Shown here piece by piece: positions 1 through 10,765 of a stretch of 64,000 nt of DNA. Both the position numbers and the translations under genes were made by a program. Source of the stretch: Forficula auricularia (lineage: Eukaryota > Arthropoda > Insecta > Dermaptera > Forficulidae); contig JALMQS010000136.1 in assembly GCA_024734495.1 (NCBI GenBank), forward strand, positions 744,001 through 808,000, given 5' to 3'. Under the pieces are notes generated by a model. That model was not told the origin of the DNA, made no database searches, and was given only the letters and a program-made list of their open reading frames with translations. The stretch's first letter is position 1. Every line of letters starts with the position of its first letter.

Positions 1-900
1 TACCTTAAAATGAAATAAATAAATATAATAAAAAACTACTTTTTTGACTTTTAACATTACAATACCTCTCAGTAACCCCAATGGGAATGTAAAAATTATT
101 TTCTTTTTACGTTTCAAAAGGATTTTGATTGAATAAAATGAACGATTTATTCCTTTTTGTCAATTTCGATATTTCCTCCCCTTCCCTTTTTGAGTCTCCA
201 ACCAGCCAGTACAATGTACTTTTTTACTATACTATTTCCTGAAGGGGTTTCAGGCCAAATGGAGACAAAGACGCCGAAAAAAAAGAAAAAAAAATCTCTC
301 TGGCAGGGGTGGTGGATGTGGAAAGGGATGATTTTGTCCACTCAGCTCCAAAGGGTGAGAGTCGAGTGGATTGCAAAAGCCCCGAGAACAAGCGGGGGAG
401 AGAAATGCGCAATTTGATCGATGATCGTGCAAAAACATTTCCCGAGCAAAACATCAGATCGCTATCTAAGCCCCATGAATGAGGGGGTTGTCACTCGGGC
501 TCGTTAATCCTCACTGGCTTGCCACCCACAATTCATAATTACGTAGCAATAAACAAAGAAATTAATCAAATTATTAATGGACACGGAGAGGGTAATTTAA
601 AACTAATTGGGCGTGTGTTTATCATTCGTCGAGCATTTAATTGCACGTTTTAATAACCGGCTACAATATACTTGTGCCAGAGGCAATGAATTATTATTTA
701 CAGTCAAGTGGATTAAAATTCTTTAAGCACACGTTTTTACGAGATTTTTCTAATAAAACACGATATTTCTTATTGGCGATTCATAGGCGTTAGTTAACGG
801 GGAATTAAATGTATTATTCTTATGTGGGAATAGATTTTGTTTCACCGGTAACTTTCTTCTAATAGATGTCAGAAGGGGTGAATTTGCTTGAAATGCCATG
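1..900. other. No feature recognised
   Basis: AT-rich with a somewhat GC-richer patch at 230-520. The short open frames lack coding signs. Confidence 0.5.
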
Positions 901-919
901 TTATTACAAGTTCTATATA

Positions 920-1483
920 CAGTGAAACCCCTCAAATTCGAAACCCGGAAATCCGAACGCAAAAAACAGAAACTTATTTATTTAGTCATAAAACAATTAT
1001 GTATATCTTCTACATTATAACCTTATTTTACATAATTAGTTGAAAAATTAACAAAGAAGTACAGTTATCATACCTAACGAAGTGTAAATGTGTCTACATA
1101 CTTATGTCATTCAGAATTAAAAAACGGTAAAATTTGCTTATTGAAATTCTTTAGGTTTTTTTTTGGCTTTTTGGCCTTTCTAGCCATCAGCCAATTTACG
1201 ATACAGATATTAAATTAAGACTTCTATGCAGGGATCAGATTTTTAGCCGGTTGCCGATTTGAACCCGGGTCAACTTGATTAGCAGCTAACCCGAATCCCA
1301 ATTATTTAGGTTAATCACTTTGCAAAAACAATGAAATAATAATAGAAACACACAAAATATCATTTAATCTTTCACTTGATATCAGTTATCTTCAATTGTC
1401 GAAGATGTTTTCGGCTAATTCGAACAAATTGAAATCCGAACAGGCTATAGCTCCAATTAGTTCGAATTTGAGGGGTTTCACTG
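920..1483. mobile_element. pogo/Tigger-like TIR element (non-autonomous)
   Basis: The two ends are inverted copies starting CAGTGAAACCCCTC and ending GAGGGGTTTCACTG, each bordered by TA, the target of Tc1/mariner-pogo elements. The end sequence matches the transposase-bearing relic at 2789-3101. No transposase reading frame survives inside. A tRNA-derived SINE lies in the right half. The family name is inferred from the TIR type and from the Tigger-like peptide in the sister copy. Confidence 0.7.
1155..1312 (-). mobile_element. tRNA-derived SINE, degraded
   Basis: On the minus strand there is a pol III B-box-like CCCGGGTTCAAATC near 1262-1275, followed downstream by an A-rich tail (the T run near 1152-1162 on plus). 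The body resembles the better preserved SINE at 35955-36137, including the bases just downstream of the B box. It sits inside the Tigger-like element, so it inserted later. No target duplication was recognised. Confidence 0.5.
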
Positions 1484-1572
1484 TATTTAGTCCGATGACT
1501 GCTTTGACGCAAGTGTAGACTCTATCTCATCCATAAAATTCTTTCACTTCTTTAAAAGTCCCATATTGTTCA

Positions 1573-1616
1573 ACAGGCTACAGCTCCAATTAGTTCGGAT
1601 TTGAGGGGTTTCACTG
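1573..1616. repeat. Solo Tigger-like terminal repeat
   Basis: A third copy of the right terminal repeat of the 920-1483 element, ending TTTCACTG before TA, only 133 bases beyond that element's end. It also carries the subterminal CTACAGCTCCAATTAG that appears inverted at the start of the 2789-3101 element. It may be a partly duplicated end or the remnant of another deleted copy. Confidence 0.6.
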
Positions 1617-2788
1617 TATCTCGAAGAGATGTCATGATTTACGCCAATAGTAATTTTATATTTCTCTCGATTTCCCTAGTCATTGTAGGAATAGGCAGCT
1701 AGTGTTGGGAAAACCAATAGTCTTGGTATTGGGTTTGGTGGAACTTCTTGATCAGTTTCATTATAAAAAAAAAATAACATTTAAAAAGTTGTTCGTATTA
1801 TTGAATAATATTCTGATTCCTACCCCCAAATACAGTAGAAAATGCTATTTAGAAAATTTCAATCACATTTTTTGGCACAGAATGAAATTTATTTTGGCAT
1901 TTGTTTGTTATTTGCTTTTTCATTGTATATATGTATAATAAATTTTAATTTTCATCCAATAGAGACATCTTTTAAAAAGAACTAAAAATATATTTAATAA
2001 AATTTTCCTTTGTTTATATAAATCTATTTTTTTATAAAACGCAAAATACTCTTGTCAATAATAAATAAATAAATAAAATAAATAAAATTTTACCACTTGG
2101 TAAAAAAAGTAAAGTCAAATAGAGAATTCTGCGTATAGCCTGGCTTGATTACTGGTTTCATTTAAATAGCACGCTCGTCTTTTAACTTGAACTGTTCAAA
2201 CGAGCGACCGATCAGGTATTTGACCACAAATTACTTTTTTTTTTCCAATATCATTTGATACTTTTGCCTCGGTAAATCTCAAATATGTCATCAAATGAGA
2301 AAATAAAAAAAAGACTGCCGTCCTTTTTTACAACCTTTATGGTAATAAATATAGCTTCATATATATTTCAAGTGTAAAAGAATTGCAAAGTCAAAGGGCC
2401 ATTCTTTTTTTTTTTTTATTAAAAAGTAAAAAAGAAAGGAAAAGAATCGATGATCGTTTGACTGGTGAATTATTTTCAGGCAAGAGTTATTGTAGATTTA
2501 GATAAAATTCTAACATCATTTAGAATATGGGGTAAGGGGTCATATTTTTTTATTGTTAGTATTATACTGCCTACTTTTAAAAGTTGAATGGAGAAAGGAT
2601 TGAATAGAGTTCTACCTTACTGCTTATTCAGCAAATAAAGATCACACTTTGGATAAAAAAATTACCATATTTGAGCTACAATATAAAATACTATAATCTG
2701 GATTCAAGGCGAACGGCTAAGGTGTCTCGGTGTGACTTTACATCAGGGATTCCCAACTTTCAGGATATCGTGAACCACTCACCCTATA

Positions 2789-3101
2789 CAGTGAAACCCC
2801 TTAAATCCGAACTAATTGGAGCTGTAGCCTGTTCGGATTAGCCAAAAGCTGGTGGTTTGGATATCTTATTGAAGAAAATGGTTCTCTTTCTATCCTTGAG
2901 AAGCTGAAGAAAGTTACAATAAAAGACGTGATTTACTGGGTTGCAGAATTGTGGCAAAATACAAGTGTGAACTTACTGCAGAGATCTTAGAAGAAGCCTT
3001 TGCCTGCCTAGCTTCGAGTTCGAGAAAACACCTACCCAAACTTAAATTTGCCAAAAAAAGTCGTTCGGATTTCCGGGGTTCGGATTTGAGGAGTTTCACT
3101 G
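2789..3101 (+). mobile_element. Tigger-like element with transposase remnant
   Basis: TIRs CAGTGAAACCCCTTAAATCC and the inverse ending TTTCACTG are each bordered by TA. Between them, plus-strand bases 2868-2987 translate to a peptide containing KKVTIKDVIYWVAELW, which fits the DDE_1 transposase C-terminal region of Tigger/pogo elements. Two stops follow closely. The element is far too short for a full transposase, so this is an internally deleted relic. It supports calling the related 920-1483 element Tigger-like. Confidence 0.7.
2868..2987 (+). pseudogene. Tigger/pogo transposase fragment
   Basis: About 40 codons of a Tigger-type transposase remain in one frame, recognised by the IKDVIYWVAELW stretch, a conserved part of the region after the DDE domain. 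The frame then hits TAG stops. The DDE catalytic core and the N-terminal DNA-binding domains are absent. It lies between the TIRs of the 2789-3101 element, which explains its origin. It cannot make an active enzyme. The assignment rests on one short peptide, so the superfamily is fairly sure and the family is not. Confidence 0.6.
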
Positions 3102-3264
3102 TAATAGGATAGATCCCCAAACATCTAATAATTACTTCCCTAGCAGTAACGTAACTAAGGTCACCTGCACCCTCGCCAAATCCTTGGTTATGCCACTTTT
3201 TCCCTATAAGCTATCTATATTTTGAAATATTACATTTTTATTTAAAAGAGTGTATTGCATAGAG

Positions 3265-3765
3265 CAGCGGATCTCAACCGGGGTGGAATTACCCTCTAAA
3301 GGGAATTTCTAGATAATTTGAGTACAAATTTCAAAAGTTTTAAAGAACGTATTAAAGAACTGGGGAAAAAAACTAGCTCAGCTTTCTCATTGGAAAAATA
3401 TTACTTATCTTTATCTCTAAAGTGGGGGCTCGGGTTGGCCGAACTGACTAAGGCTCTGGCTCCGCTTGAGAATTGTTGATGACGATGTTCAAGCTGTAGA
3501 CCCCGGTTCGAGCCTGGCTAAAACTCGGCTCCCTTACTAACCCTACTAACACTTTACTGATGTGGTCTCTATATGGGCTTTGTTCCCGGTGACAATAAAT
3601 AAATAAAAAAATAAAATAAAAAAATCTCTAAATTAAAATATGAAATTTTGTATATATATACAATATAGTTTTTGAGTTAGAAAATCTTGAAAATGGGGGG
3701 GGGGGGTAAGATTCTTACAAAATTGCAGAAGGGGTTCATTGGAAGAAAACGGTTGAGAACCTCTG
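3265..3765. mobile_element. hAT-like miniature element
   Basis: The ends CAGCGGATCTCAACCG and CGGTTGAGAACCTCTG are inverted and of the CAGNGGTTCTCAACC kind typical of hAT elements. Flanking 8-mers are only weakly similar, so the target duplication has decayed. Without the SINE inserted at 3422-3623 the element would be about 290 bp. No transposase coding is seen. Confidence 0.65.
3422..3623 (+). mobile_element. tRNA-derived SINE with intact target duplication
   Basis: A perfect 9-bp direct repeat ATCTCTAAA flanks the element (3413-3421 and 3624-3632). The head has an A-box-like GGTTGGCCGAACTGACTAAG (about 3433-3452) and a B-box GGTTCGAGCC (3505-3514), as expected of a pol III tRNA-derived promoter. 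The tail is a run of AAATA-type repeats from about 3593. The exact duplication suggests fairly recent insertion, inside the older hAT-like element. It has no coding capacity and would depend on a partner LINE. Confidence 0.88.
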
Positions 3766-3993
3766 GATTGGGGTGTTTTTGTGGTCGACACTTCGATCTG
3801 TCAGGGTCACATCTTCAGGTAACATTTATTTGATTGTTTAATTAAACAGGCGGGTGGATCAATAAAAATTTATAATTATTTTTTTTTTAATTTCCTTTTA
3901 TTAATTAATTGAATTTTTAAATTTTAAAACCCACTAATAGTTAATTACAAACGCTGTTATAATTATATTAAAATTAGGTAATTTTTGTTTTTC

Positions 3994-4395
3994 AGAGGAT
4001 GAGGAACAAAATAAGTGTTTATTTACGACTTATCAATTGCAACGTTTCGCCACTTTTATTGCAGCTTCTTCAGGCTCTTGATAAATAAAGCTTGAAACAC
4101 TTTGTCAATTTTTTAAGCTCTGCCATTATTATACATACAGACACTCGAATACATTTCTATTTTATCATCAACAACTCAAAAAGGTTGTTGATGATAAAAT
4201 AGAACCTTTTTGAGTTGTTGATGATAAAATAGAAATGTATTCGAGTGTCTGTATGTATAATAATGGCAGAGCTTAAAAAATTGACAAAGTGTTTGGAGCT
4301 TTATTTATCAATAGCCTGAAGAAGCTGCAATAAAAGTGACGAAACGTTGCAATTGATAAGTCGTAAATAAACACTTATTTTGTTCCTCATCCTTT
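3994..4395. repeat. Head-to-head hammerhead palindrome A
   Basis: Two arms of nearly 200 bp are almost perfect inverse copies around a centre at about 4195. Each arm carries a hammerhead-like motif pointing outward (minus at 4033-4077, plus at 4314-4358) followed by a tail ending near AAAATAAGTG / CACTTATTTT. Inside the centre a shorter unit with TTGTTGATGATAAAATAGAA is present twice. No protein is encoded. The structure fits inverted terminal portions of a Penelope-like element. Confidence 0.75.
4314..4358 (+). ncRNA. Hammerhead-ribozyme-like motif
   Basis: Core CTGAAGA, an extra A, a stem II of the GCTGC type around an AATAAAA loop, then GAA, palindromic stem III ACGT, and T at the cleavage position. 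The inverse copy at 4033-4077 has the better stem II (GCTGC/GTGGC with wobble pairs). Stem I is short. Self-cleavage is inferred, not shown. Confidence 0.55.
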
Positions 4396-5289
4396 GAAAA
4401 ACAAAAATTACATTAATAAATTATGGAACTGAATCCCAATGATGACATTAAAATTAGGAAATGTAATTAATTATAAGTATTTTCTATTAACGACAGAATG
4501 GTAGAACTCAATTCTGAATTGATCCAAAAACAGCTCAAAAGATAATGAAAGCAATAAATTTCGAATAAAATAATTTATTAGGACTTCATTTTAATTCTCT
4601 TAATAAAACCTTATAAAAAACACGACGATTTGGAGGATCGTCCCTCCTACTTCACAGTTTAAAAGAGTTAACGAAGGAACCTCCGTGTATATTAATATTA
4701 TTTTTAAATGGAATTAAATTTAAAAGTGTCTACACACGATTACATGATGATGGCCGGGGCGAGTTAAAACGTTGTCAAAAAAATGAATTTCAATTTTAAT
4801 TAATAATATGAATCAACATTATTACCTGAATTTAAAATTAAAAATAATATTAATATATCGTTTTTAACTAAAGCAAAAAATTATCAATCAACGCTAGGTA
4901 CTTATTGATTAAATGGCAAAAGTTGACACGGACTTCACACACATAGACTTTTTTTTAAAAACCCAAATAGCTTAGTTTTGAATATTTTCATGAAAACGCA
5001 ACCAGGATTTTGTCCTAAGGGGGCTAATACACACAAACACACGCACATTCACATATATGGAAATATAATTCTTTTTTTTGTTTTAATTTACATTTAAAAT
5101 CTTGATTAAAATTGACCAAATATTAACTTAAATTAATTATTAACTAATGGAAGGGAGCCAAGGGTAGTGAAGAAAGAAAAAATTAACACTTATGGGTGAA
5201 TCCATTTCAAATCGCCCAATATAAATAAAATTTGTTGCGCATGATTTTATATTTTCCTGATTTTTTTATCATGAGTTCCCTATAGGTAG

Positions 5290-5521
5290 CATGCGCGGAT
5301 CCAGGGGGGGCGATGGGGGCGACCGCCCCCCTCCCCAAAGCATTGGAGATCAACATTTTTTATATGTTTATTTAATTTTTTTTCATAACATTAAATTTTA
5401 AAATTGAAGAAAATAATGTTTTATGCTTGGACAATTCGATCGCGACACACTTCCGAGTTCAAAAGTAGATCTTATATACCGGCGACCGCCTCCCCAAATC
5501 AGAGGTCTGGATCCGCGCCTG
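5290..5521. mobile_element. hAT miniature element, 232 bp
   Basis: A perfect 8-bp duplication ATAGGTAG flanks the element (5282-5289 and 5522-5529). Ends are CATGCGCGGATCCAG and the inverse CTGGATCCGCGCCTG, a common hAT terminal form. Subterminal G-rich and C-rich runs follow. No coding sequence. The 8-bp duplication and end sequence together make hAT very likely. Confidence 0.88.
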
Positions 5522-6449
5522 ATAGGTAGACAGTCACAAAACCGTACTTGAAAAAAATTTATATGCCATAGTTTTTTTTTGGCAGCCATTTTAAAATGGT
5601 GGTTGGGCATATTTTAATGCAAAACGTGGTTTGCGGAAAGTTTAATTGCCAAGCTATTTTTAAAGATAGCAGAATAATTAAAAAACCAGTGTATTCACCA
5701 TGAAATGAACTTCAGGTATACATTTTAAATTTTTCTATCATGAAAGAGAATCAGTCAAACTATTCCTGAAAAAACTCGGAAAAAATGTATAAATCGTTAC
5801 TTTTTAAATCCATAAATTTTTATGAAGAAAAAGAGACTCACTAATAATAAGTTATTTCTGTGTTGTATACTTATATAACTACCTGCAGTATAAGTTGTAG
5901 TTCTGGGAATGCACTCGTTTTTTTTTCTAGAGCTTTTCAAAAATGACCAAAACCCTTTAAATGTCAATTTTCACAGGTCAATATCTGAAAAGGGAGTGAA
6001 TGAAAAAAATTGAAAATTTTACAAAATGTTCTTTATACAAATAGGAATATCTCACAAAAAAAATTATGACTGATATTCAACTACATTTAGAGTAATAGAG
6101 CAGTGAATTTCAGTAAAAACGCTACCCTGCTACACGTTCATGCAGTGTCAAGCTTGCAAATAAGGGCTTGAAATTATTACAATTGACATTAGTCGAATGA
6201 TGATTAAATCATACATACTATAAATGAACAAATATTTCTTAATTTAAATAAAAATGGCCTGTGATAACAATAGGATGACACCCCCCCCCTTTGCTACGCC
6301 TCTGATTGTGTGTATTCTGTACGCAAGTGTAGTACAACAAATGTATCGGTAAATCAAGTTAAAGAATCAGAACTCCTATTGCTATCACTGGCCATGGACT
6401 TTATATAATAGTTTTTCGACAAATTATAGAAAACACACATAATCACATT

Positions 6450-6720
6450 CTTCTTCTTTTAAGTGCCATATCAGGTCTCCCTGACGTTTTGGCTCCTCTC
6501 CACATATACCTGTGCTGAGGGTGTTTAGCTGTTTTACACAGATATACGGAACCTACTTTTTAACACCGGTTCTGAACGGCTAGTTTGGAGAGATTAATTA
6601 TACTCTTGGTAGGTTGCCATTGCTTTCCAAGAGGAGGCAACTGCAAATATATGCCGAGACTCGGTCTCGAACCTCGTATTTCAGGCCCGGCACTCTAACC
6701 ACTGACCCATAGTTGCATCT
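6450..6720 (-). mobile_element. tRNA-derived SINE, second family
   Basis: A perfect 11-bp duplication ATAATCACATT flanks it (6439-6449 and 6721-6731). On minus the head reads GGGTCAGTGGTTAGAGTGCC (A box) and GAGGTTCGAGACC (B box, about 6662-6674). A tRNA-unrelated body follows with GGAAAGCAATGGCAACC, and a tail of GAAGAAGAA. The body differs from the SINE at 3422-3623, so at least two SINE families are present. Confidence 0.87.
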
Positions 6721-6779
6721 ATAATCACATTATTTATTTATAAAAAATCGTTTATATTTTTTGTTGTCGGTATAAAGGA

Positions 6780-7015
6780 AATGAACTATAAAGTAAAGAA
6801 AATTTTTGAAACTTTTTAAAATTTAAAATATAAAATACTAGGTAGGGTTCACAAAAATAAAAGATCAGATGCTTATTTAGCACGATTCTATATATATTTC
6901 GGGGTACTAGTATAAGCCCATCTTCAGGAGTAGAGGTGAGGACAGTGTCCTTTGTGAACTCCTCAAGATGGGATTATATCCTGAAATATATATCTCAAGA
7001 AAAACACTTGTGTAA
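6780..7015. repeat. Head-to-head hammerhead palindrome B, split by insertions
   Basis: The left outer part (from about 6790, TAAAGAAAATTTTTG) is matched in inverse at 9147-9240. A minus-strand hammerhead-like motif lies at 6887-6931 (CTGAAGA, extra T, GGG/CCC stem, GAA, stem III ATATATAT). A degraded plus copy lies at 6958-7005. A compact copy of the same family without the long insert is at 42508-42725. The 7.0-9.1 kb segment was therefore gained inside this element. Confidence 0.6.
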
Positions 7016-8700
7016 AAAAAAGGGCAAGTTCGATAAAAAACGTTTGCCAAAAAAAGGAGTGAGATCTAATGTGCTGCCAAGTTCAACATCATAAATTTAT
7101 TAAATGGGTCGATAATATACTAACTTCAATTAAAACGCATATTTTTCATTTCACATGTTCATCTATATTTATTGATTTCACATTTTTTTTTTTTTTTTTT
7201 TTTATTATTATTATAACAATTAGAATCTAGCTGCCCAGCAGCTAATAAGTAATATCAGTCAGTTTAAGATTTATACAACTTCAATCAATATTTTACATAA
7301 TATTTGATTAATTTTTTAAATTATTTGTCTTCTTTTTCTTTCTTCCTATCAGTGGACACCTTCCACAAGCGGTACATTTTTAGTTGAAATTATTTTCCTA
7401 AAACTTCTACGCATTGATGTATGTCACGAATTATTTTAGCATATCATGAGATCATAATAAGAGAGGTTGGAAGGGCTAAAAGGGAGAGGTTGGAGACCCT
7501 ATCAAACAATAATAATAATAATAATTTAATGTGTAAAAGTCAAGTTTTAGGAAAATAATTTCAACTAAAAATGTGAAATCAATAATTATAGATGGACATG
7601 TGAAATGAAAAATATGCGTTTTAATTGAATTTACTATATTCTTTACTCATTTAATAAATTGATGATGTTGAACTTAGCAGCAAATTAGATCTCACTCCTT
7701 TTAAATAAATAAATAAATAAATCTTTATTCCTCGACCTGCTTAGAGGCAGAAGTCTTCGGTGGCTAGGTCCTCTAAACATCAATACAATCTAGCTACAAT
7801 ACATTAATAAACATCAATACAAATTAATTACAACAATTTAACAAATAATAAACAAGTAAAAAAAAAAAAAGAAAAAGATAAAAATAGAAATGTATGCTCT
7901 TAACAAATAACATGGCCATAGATTTCCATCAAAAGACAAAAAGTAATTTAAAAATTCCGCGCAAAAAGCCGATACCAGGAGCAAGCGACGCATTGGCCAT
8001 CCCGGCATTTGTCATAAGTTGTTAAGGAAACCTGGTCAAAACCTTAACAAGGTTGGTATGACCTCTCTCTACCTCAGCTAATCTCTGGTTGTGAGAACTA
8101 AATAAATTTTTTTTACAATTCTAGGACTTTAGGACTTGTCAAAATTTATAATTGATTTAATCATAGGAGGCAGAAGACTATAATCCCAAGTAGTAATAAA
8201 TAGACAGACTTCCACAAATCAATGCCAGATCCTACAAATGAATGCAAACCTACATATTAATATCTGAATTAACTAACTTGTAGGAAACAGACTGTATTTA
8301 AATTAATACCATTCTTCCCTATATCCTTATAATCTATATAACCATCTGAATCATCCACATAACAAAAATACCACCACTGGTTTCAACACCAATACTTCTA
8401 GTCCCAACCCTTGATTGACTATCCCTTTTAACCATATTATCTAAAAAAAAAAAAAAAAAATATTTTAAAAATAAACAAAATATTTACCTTAGTAACGCAG
8501 AGATTTCCTTATTCCAGCCTAATTTCAAAACCAACTCTTGGTTTTCCTATCTCTAAATGGAAAGAAGAGTTAACAAACCCCCTTCTCCAAAAGAAACGAA
8601 AAAAGAACTAATAAAAACCTACCAAATTACTTCAAATTCTCAAGGTGGCAAACGGTTTTTATCGAACAAGGCCTTTTTTAAAACAAGTGTTTTTGTTGAG
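7004..8700. repeat. Nested inverted repeats around a LINE 3' end
   Basis: Outer arms: AAACACTTGTGT... at 7005-7050 and its inverse ending at 8700 (shared GGCAAACG and TTATCGAAC). Inner arms: 7053-7190 and 7555-7705 are inverse copies that include TTAAAACGCATATTTTTCAT. The segment between inner arms has another repeat, also found at 31018-31110 (AGTTTTAGGAAAATAATTTC). A LINE-like 3' end follows at 7706. This is a layered insertion site rather than a single element. Confidence 0.6.
7706..8100 (-). mobile_element. LINE-like 3' end with (AAAT)n tail
   Basis: On minus, a GC-richer stretch leads through GGTCGAGGAATAAAGATTTA into tandem ATTT units at 7706-7725. A body followed by AATAAAG and a short-repeat tail is usual for arthropod non-LTR retrotransposons. 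No reverse transcriptase peptide could be recognised upstream as far as 8640, so only a 3' untranslated end seems to remain. The clade is not determinable. Confidence 0.4.
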
Positions 8701-8872
8701 ATTTCACTTCTTTTTGTAAGTTGGATGGTAATTTAGCCTGCAAAATTCACGCCTTTATTTTAAACGCTGATGAAGATCTTTTTCGATTTCTCACTTTATT
8801 AGTGATTCAAGCACTATGTAAAATTTTAGCATTTTAGAGTCATTGTATTTTCGCATTAAAATGTTAATTTAG

Positions 8873-9150
8873 CCCATAAATTTCACCCCTTCATTTTGTC
8901 CTGAAGGAGGGAAAATTTCGGTTTTTCGATTTCATCCTTTATAAACGCCCCAAACTCTACCACCATACCGAAAATAATGAAAATTTATCGCACAAATTGC
9001 ACCCCTTCATTTTATGTCATGAAGAAGGGGAAGTTTCGGTTTTTCAATTTCAGCATTTATTAACCCCCCAAACTCTACTACCATACTGAAAATAATGAAA
9101 ATGTATCGCTCAAAATTCACCAACTTCATTTTTTGTCCTGAAAAAGATCT
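8873..9150 (+). repeat. Tandem repeat, about 117 bp unit
   Basis: Three units start with a CACCCCTTCATTTT-type motif at 8884, 9000 and 9118, giving spacings of 116 and 118. Each unit contains GGTTTTTCGATTTC, CAAACTCTA and TACCGAAAATAATGAAAAT variants. A more diverged unit may precede at about 8747. It lies within the right part of the element that begins near 6780. Confidence 0.75.
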
Positions 9151-9239
9151 GATCTTTTATTAATGGGAAACCTACCTAGTATTTTATATTTTAAGTTTTA
9201 AAAAGTTTCTAAAAAAAATTCCAAAAATTTTCTTTACTT

Positions 9240-9446
9240 TAGGTTAAAAAATAAAATGAGAGATTGAGTCTTCTGTTTTTAAATAAAATAATTTTTAATT
9301 ATTTCTAGAGGCTATAGATTTGAAGGCATTGCCCTAATAGACTGATGATGAAGGCAATGCCTTCGAAACTATAGTCTCTAGAAATAATTAAAAATTATTT
9401 TATTTAAAAACAGAAGACTCCATCTCTCATTTTATTTTTTAACCTA
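9240..9446. repeat. Head-to-head hammerhead palindrome C
   Basis: Left arm 9240-9333 and right arm 9353-9446 are inverse copies that include AAAATGAGAG and GTCTTCTGTTTTTAAAT. The right arm carries an intact hammerhead-like motif, the left a degraded one (9306-9338). The left part of this unit recurs at 10039-10080 just before the assembly gap, suggesting another copy is hidden there. Confidence 0.75.
9338..9380 (+). ncRNA. Hammerhead-ribozyme-like motif, intact core
   Basis: Stem I TAGA (9338-9341) pairs with TCTA (9377-9380). Core CTGATGA at 9342-9348, one extra T, stem II GAAGGC/GCCTTC around AAT, GAA at 9365-9367, palindromic stem III ACTATAGT at 9368-9375, and cleavage base C at 9376. 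All invariant hammerhead positions are present apart from the extra T. Activity is inferred. Confidence 0.65.
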
Positions 9447-10080
9447 AAATAAAAACAATTCTGTTACCATCGACAGTGAAATCTTTTATTTCTTTACTTT
9501 ATTTAATATGTTTCACCAAGAACCTACACCATTCTCCCTTAACAGAAATGAACTATGTAGGTACATATGCTATTTTATTATTCTCTCTTTATCAATAATT
9601 CCTACAAGTGCATTTGATGAGGATATAAAACCCCCTCCCTCCAATTGATAAGAATGTCTGTCTGTCTATTCTCCTGATAAACCTTCGTTTGATATTTTAC
9701 CATTTAATTTATCTCCCAGAATAAAGAAACTTCTTTATATGACATGACGTTTTGATTGATTCACCAGAGACGTCACGGTTAACAGATTGCTCAATCAAAT
9801 AAACTGGTGTGTATTTGACACGACTTTCACTTACCACTCCCTTCCTTCTCTTTTATAGCAAACGAACATACAAATTTAATCATCAAAGGCGGGAATATTT
9901 TTTTCATAAAAATAAGATTGCCAATACTATTTAAAGAAGCTCCTTTTTAAATAACCTATAAAAATAGAAATAAAATAATTATGAAGGGGAATCAATGAGG
10001 TTTTCCATTGCTTGATGCAAGTAAACATAATTATATTTTAGGTTAAAAATAAAATAAAATGAGAGAGTCTTCTGTTTTTT

Positions 10081-10180
10081 NNNNNNNNNNNNNNNNNNNN
10101 NNNNNNNNNNNNNNNNNNNNNNNNNNNNNNNNNNNNNNNNNNNNNNNNNNNNNNNNNNNNNNNNNNNNNNNNNNNNNNNN
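10081..10180. other. Assembly gap (100 N)
   Basis: One hundred N bases. The left border is a partial hammerhead-family arm (10039-10080) and the right border is an arm of a large palindrome (from 10181), so the gap probably hides a hard-to-assemble inverted repeat. Confidence 0.99.
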
Positions 10181-10765
10181 TCCAAGTTTTTCGCTTATAA
10201 CTGAAAAACGGGCCATATTTTGTAAATAAACGTCCCATAGTAAATTAAAGAGGACAAAATATCGTGTCGATTAAAAAAATAGAAAATTGGTCCAGTAGTT
10301 CGATTTTTTATCGGGATCCTAAAACTAGCTTTCCTCCGGATCACTTTTTGATTTCTATCCTAAAAACTGCACTTTTTTCGATTTTTCCCATTTTGACCAT
10401 GAAGGAGCACTTTTTTGACAAAGACTATTCTATACATTTTTAAACTAGATTAAATTTTCTACAATTTAAACAAAGTTTCCTCTTATTTGGATAATGGTAA
10501 CTTGTGCCTAAATGAGGTTGAAGTTTTGAAAAACTGAAATTTTATTGTAAAAGTGCTCCTTCATGGTCAAAATGGGAAAAAGTCGAAAAAATGCGAGTTT
10601 TTGGGATATTCAAAAGTGATCCGGGGGACAGTTTTTTGGATCCCCATAAAAAATCGAACTACTTTTGCATTTTTTTTTAATTGCGCCAAAATTTTGTTCT
10701 CTTTACTATATGATGGTTATTTACAAAATATCGATTTTTTTGTCCTTATAAGCGAAAAACTGGAT
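10181..10765. repeat. Large palindromic element beside the gap
   Basis: Left arm 10181-10416 and right arm 10549-10765 are diverged inverse copies, sharing for example TTTTCGCTTATAA, GGATCACTTTT and TTTGACCATGAAGGAGCAC. The loop (10417-10548) and the adjoining arm recur as one strand copy at 30320-30450, so this is a dispersed repeat. The left end may extend into the gap. No coding potential or known superfamily mark is visible. Confidence 0.65.

Noticed and set aside
9979..10238. Frames crossing the N run
   Set aside because: Undefined bases; the frames are not real.
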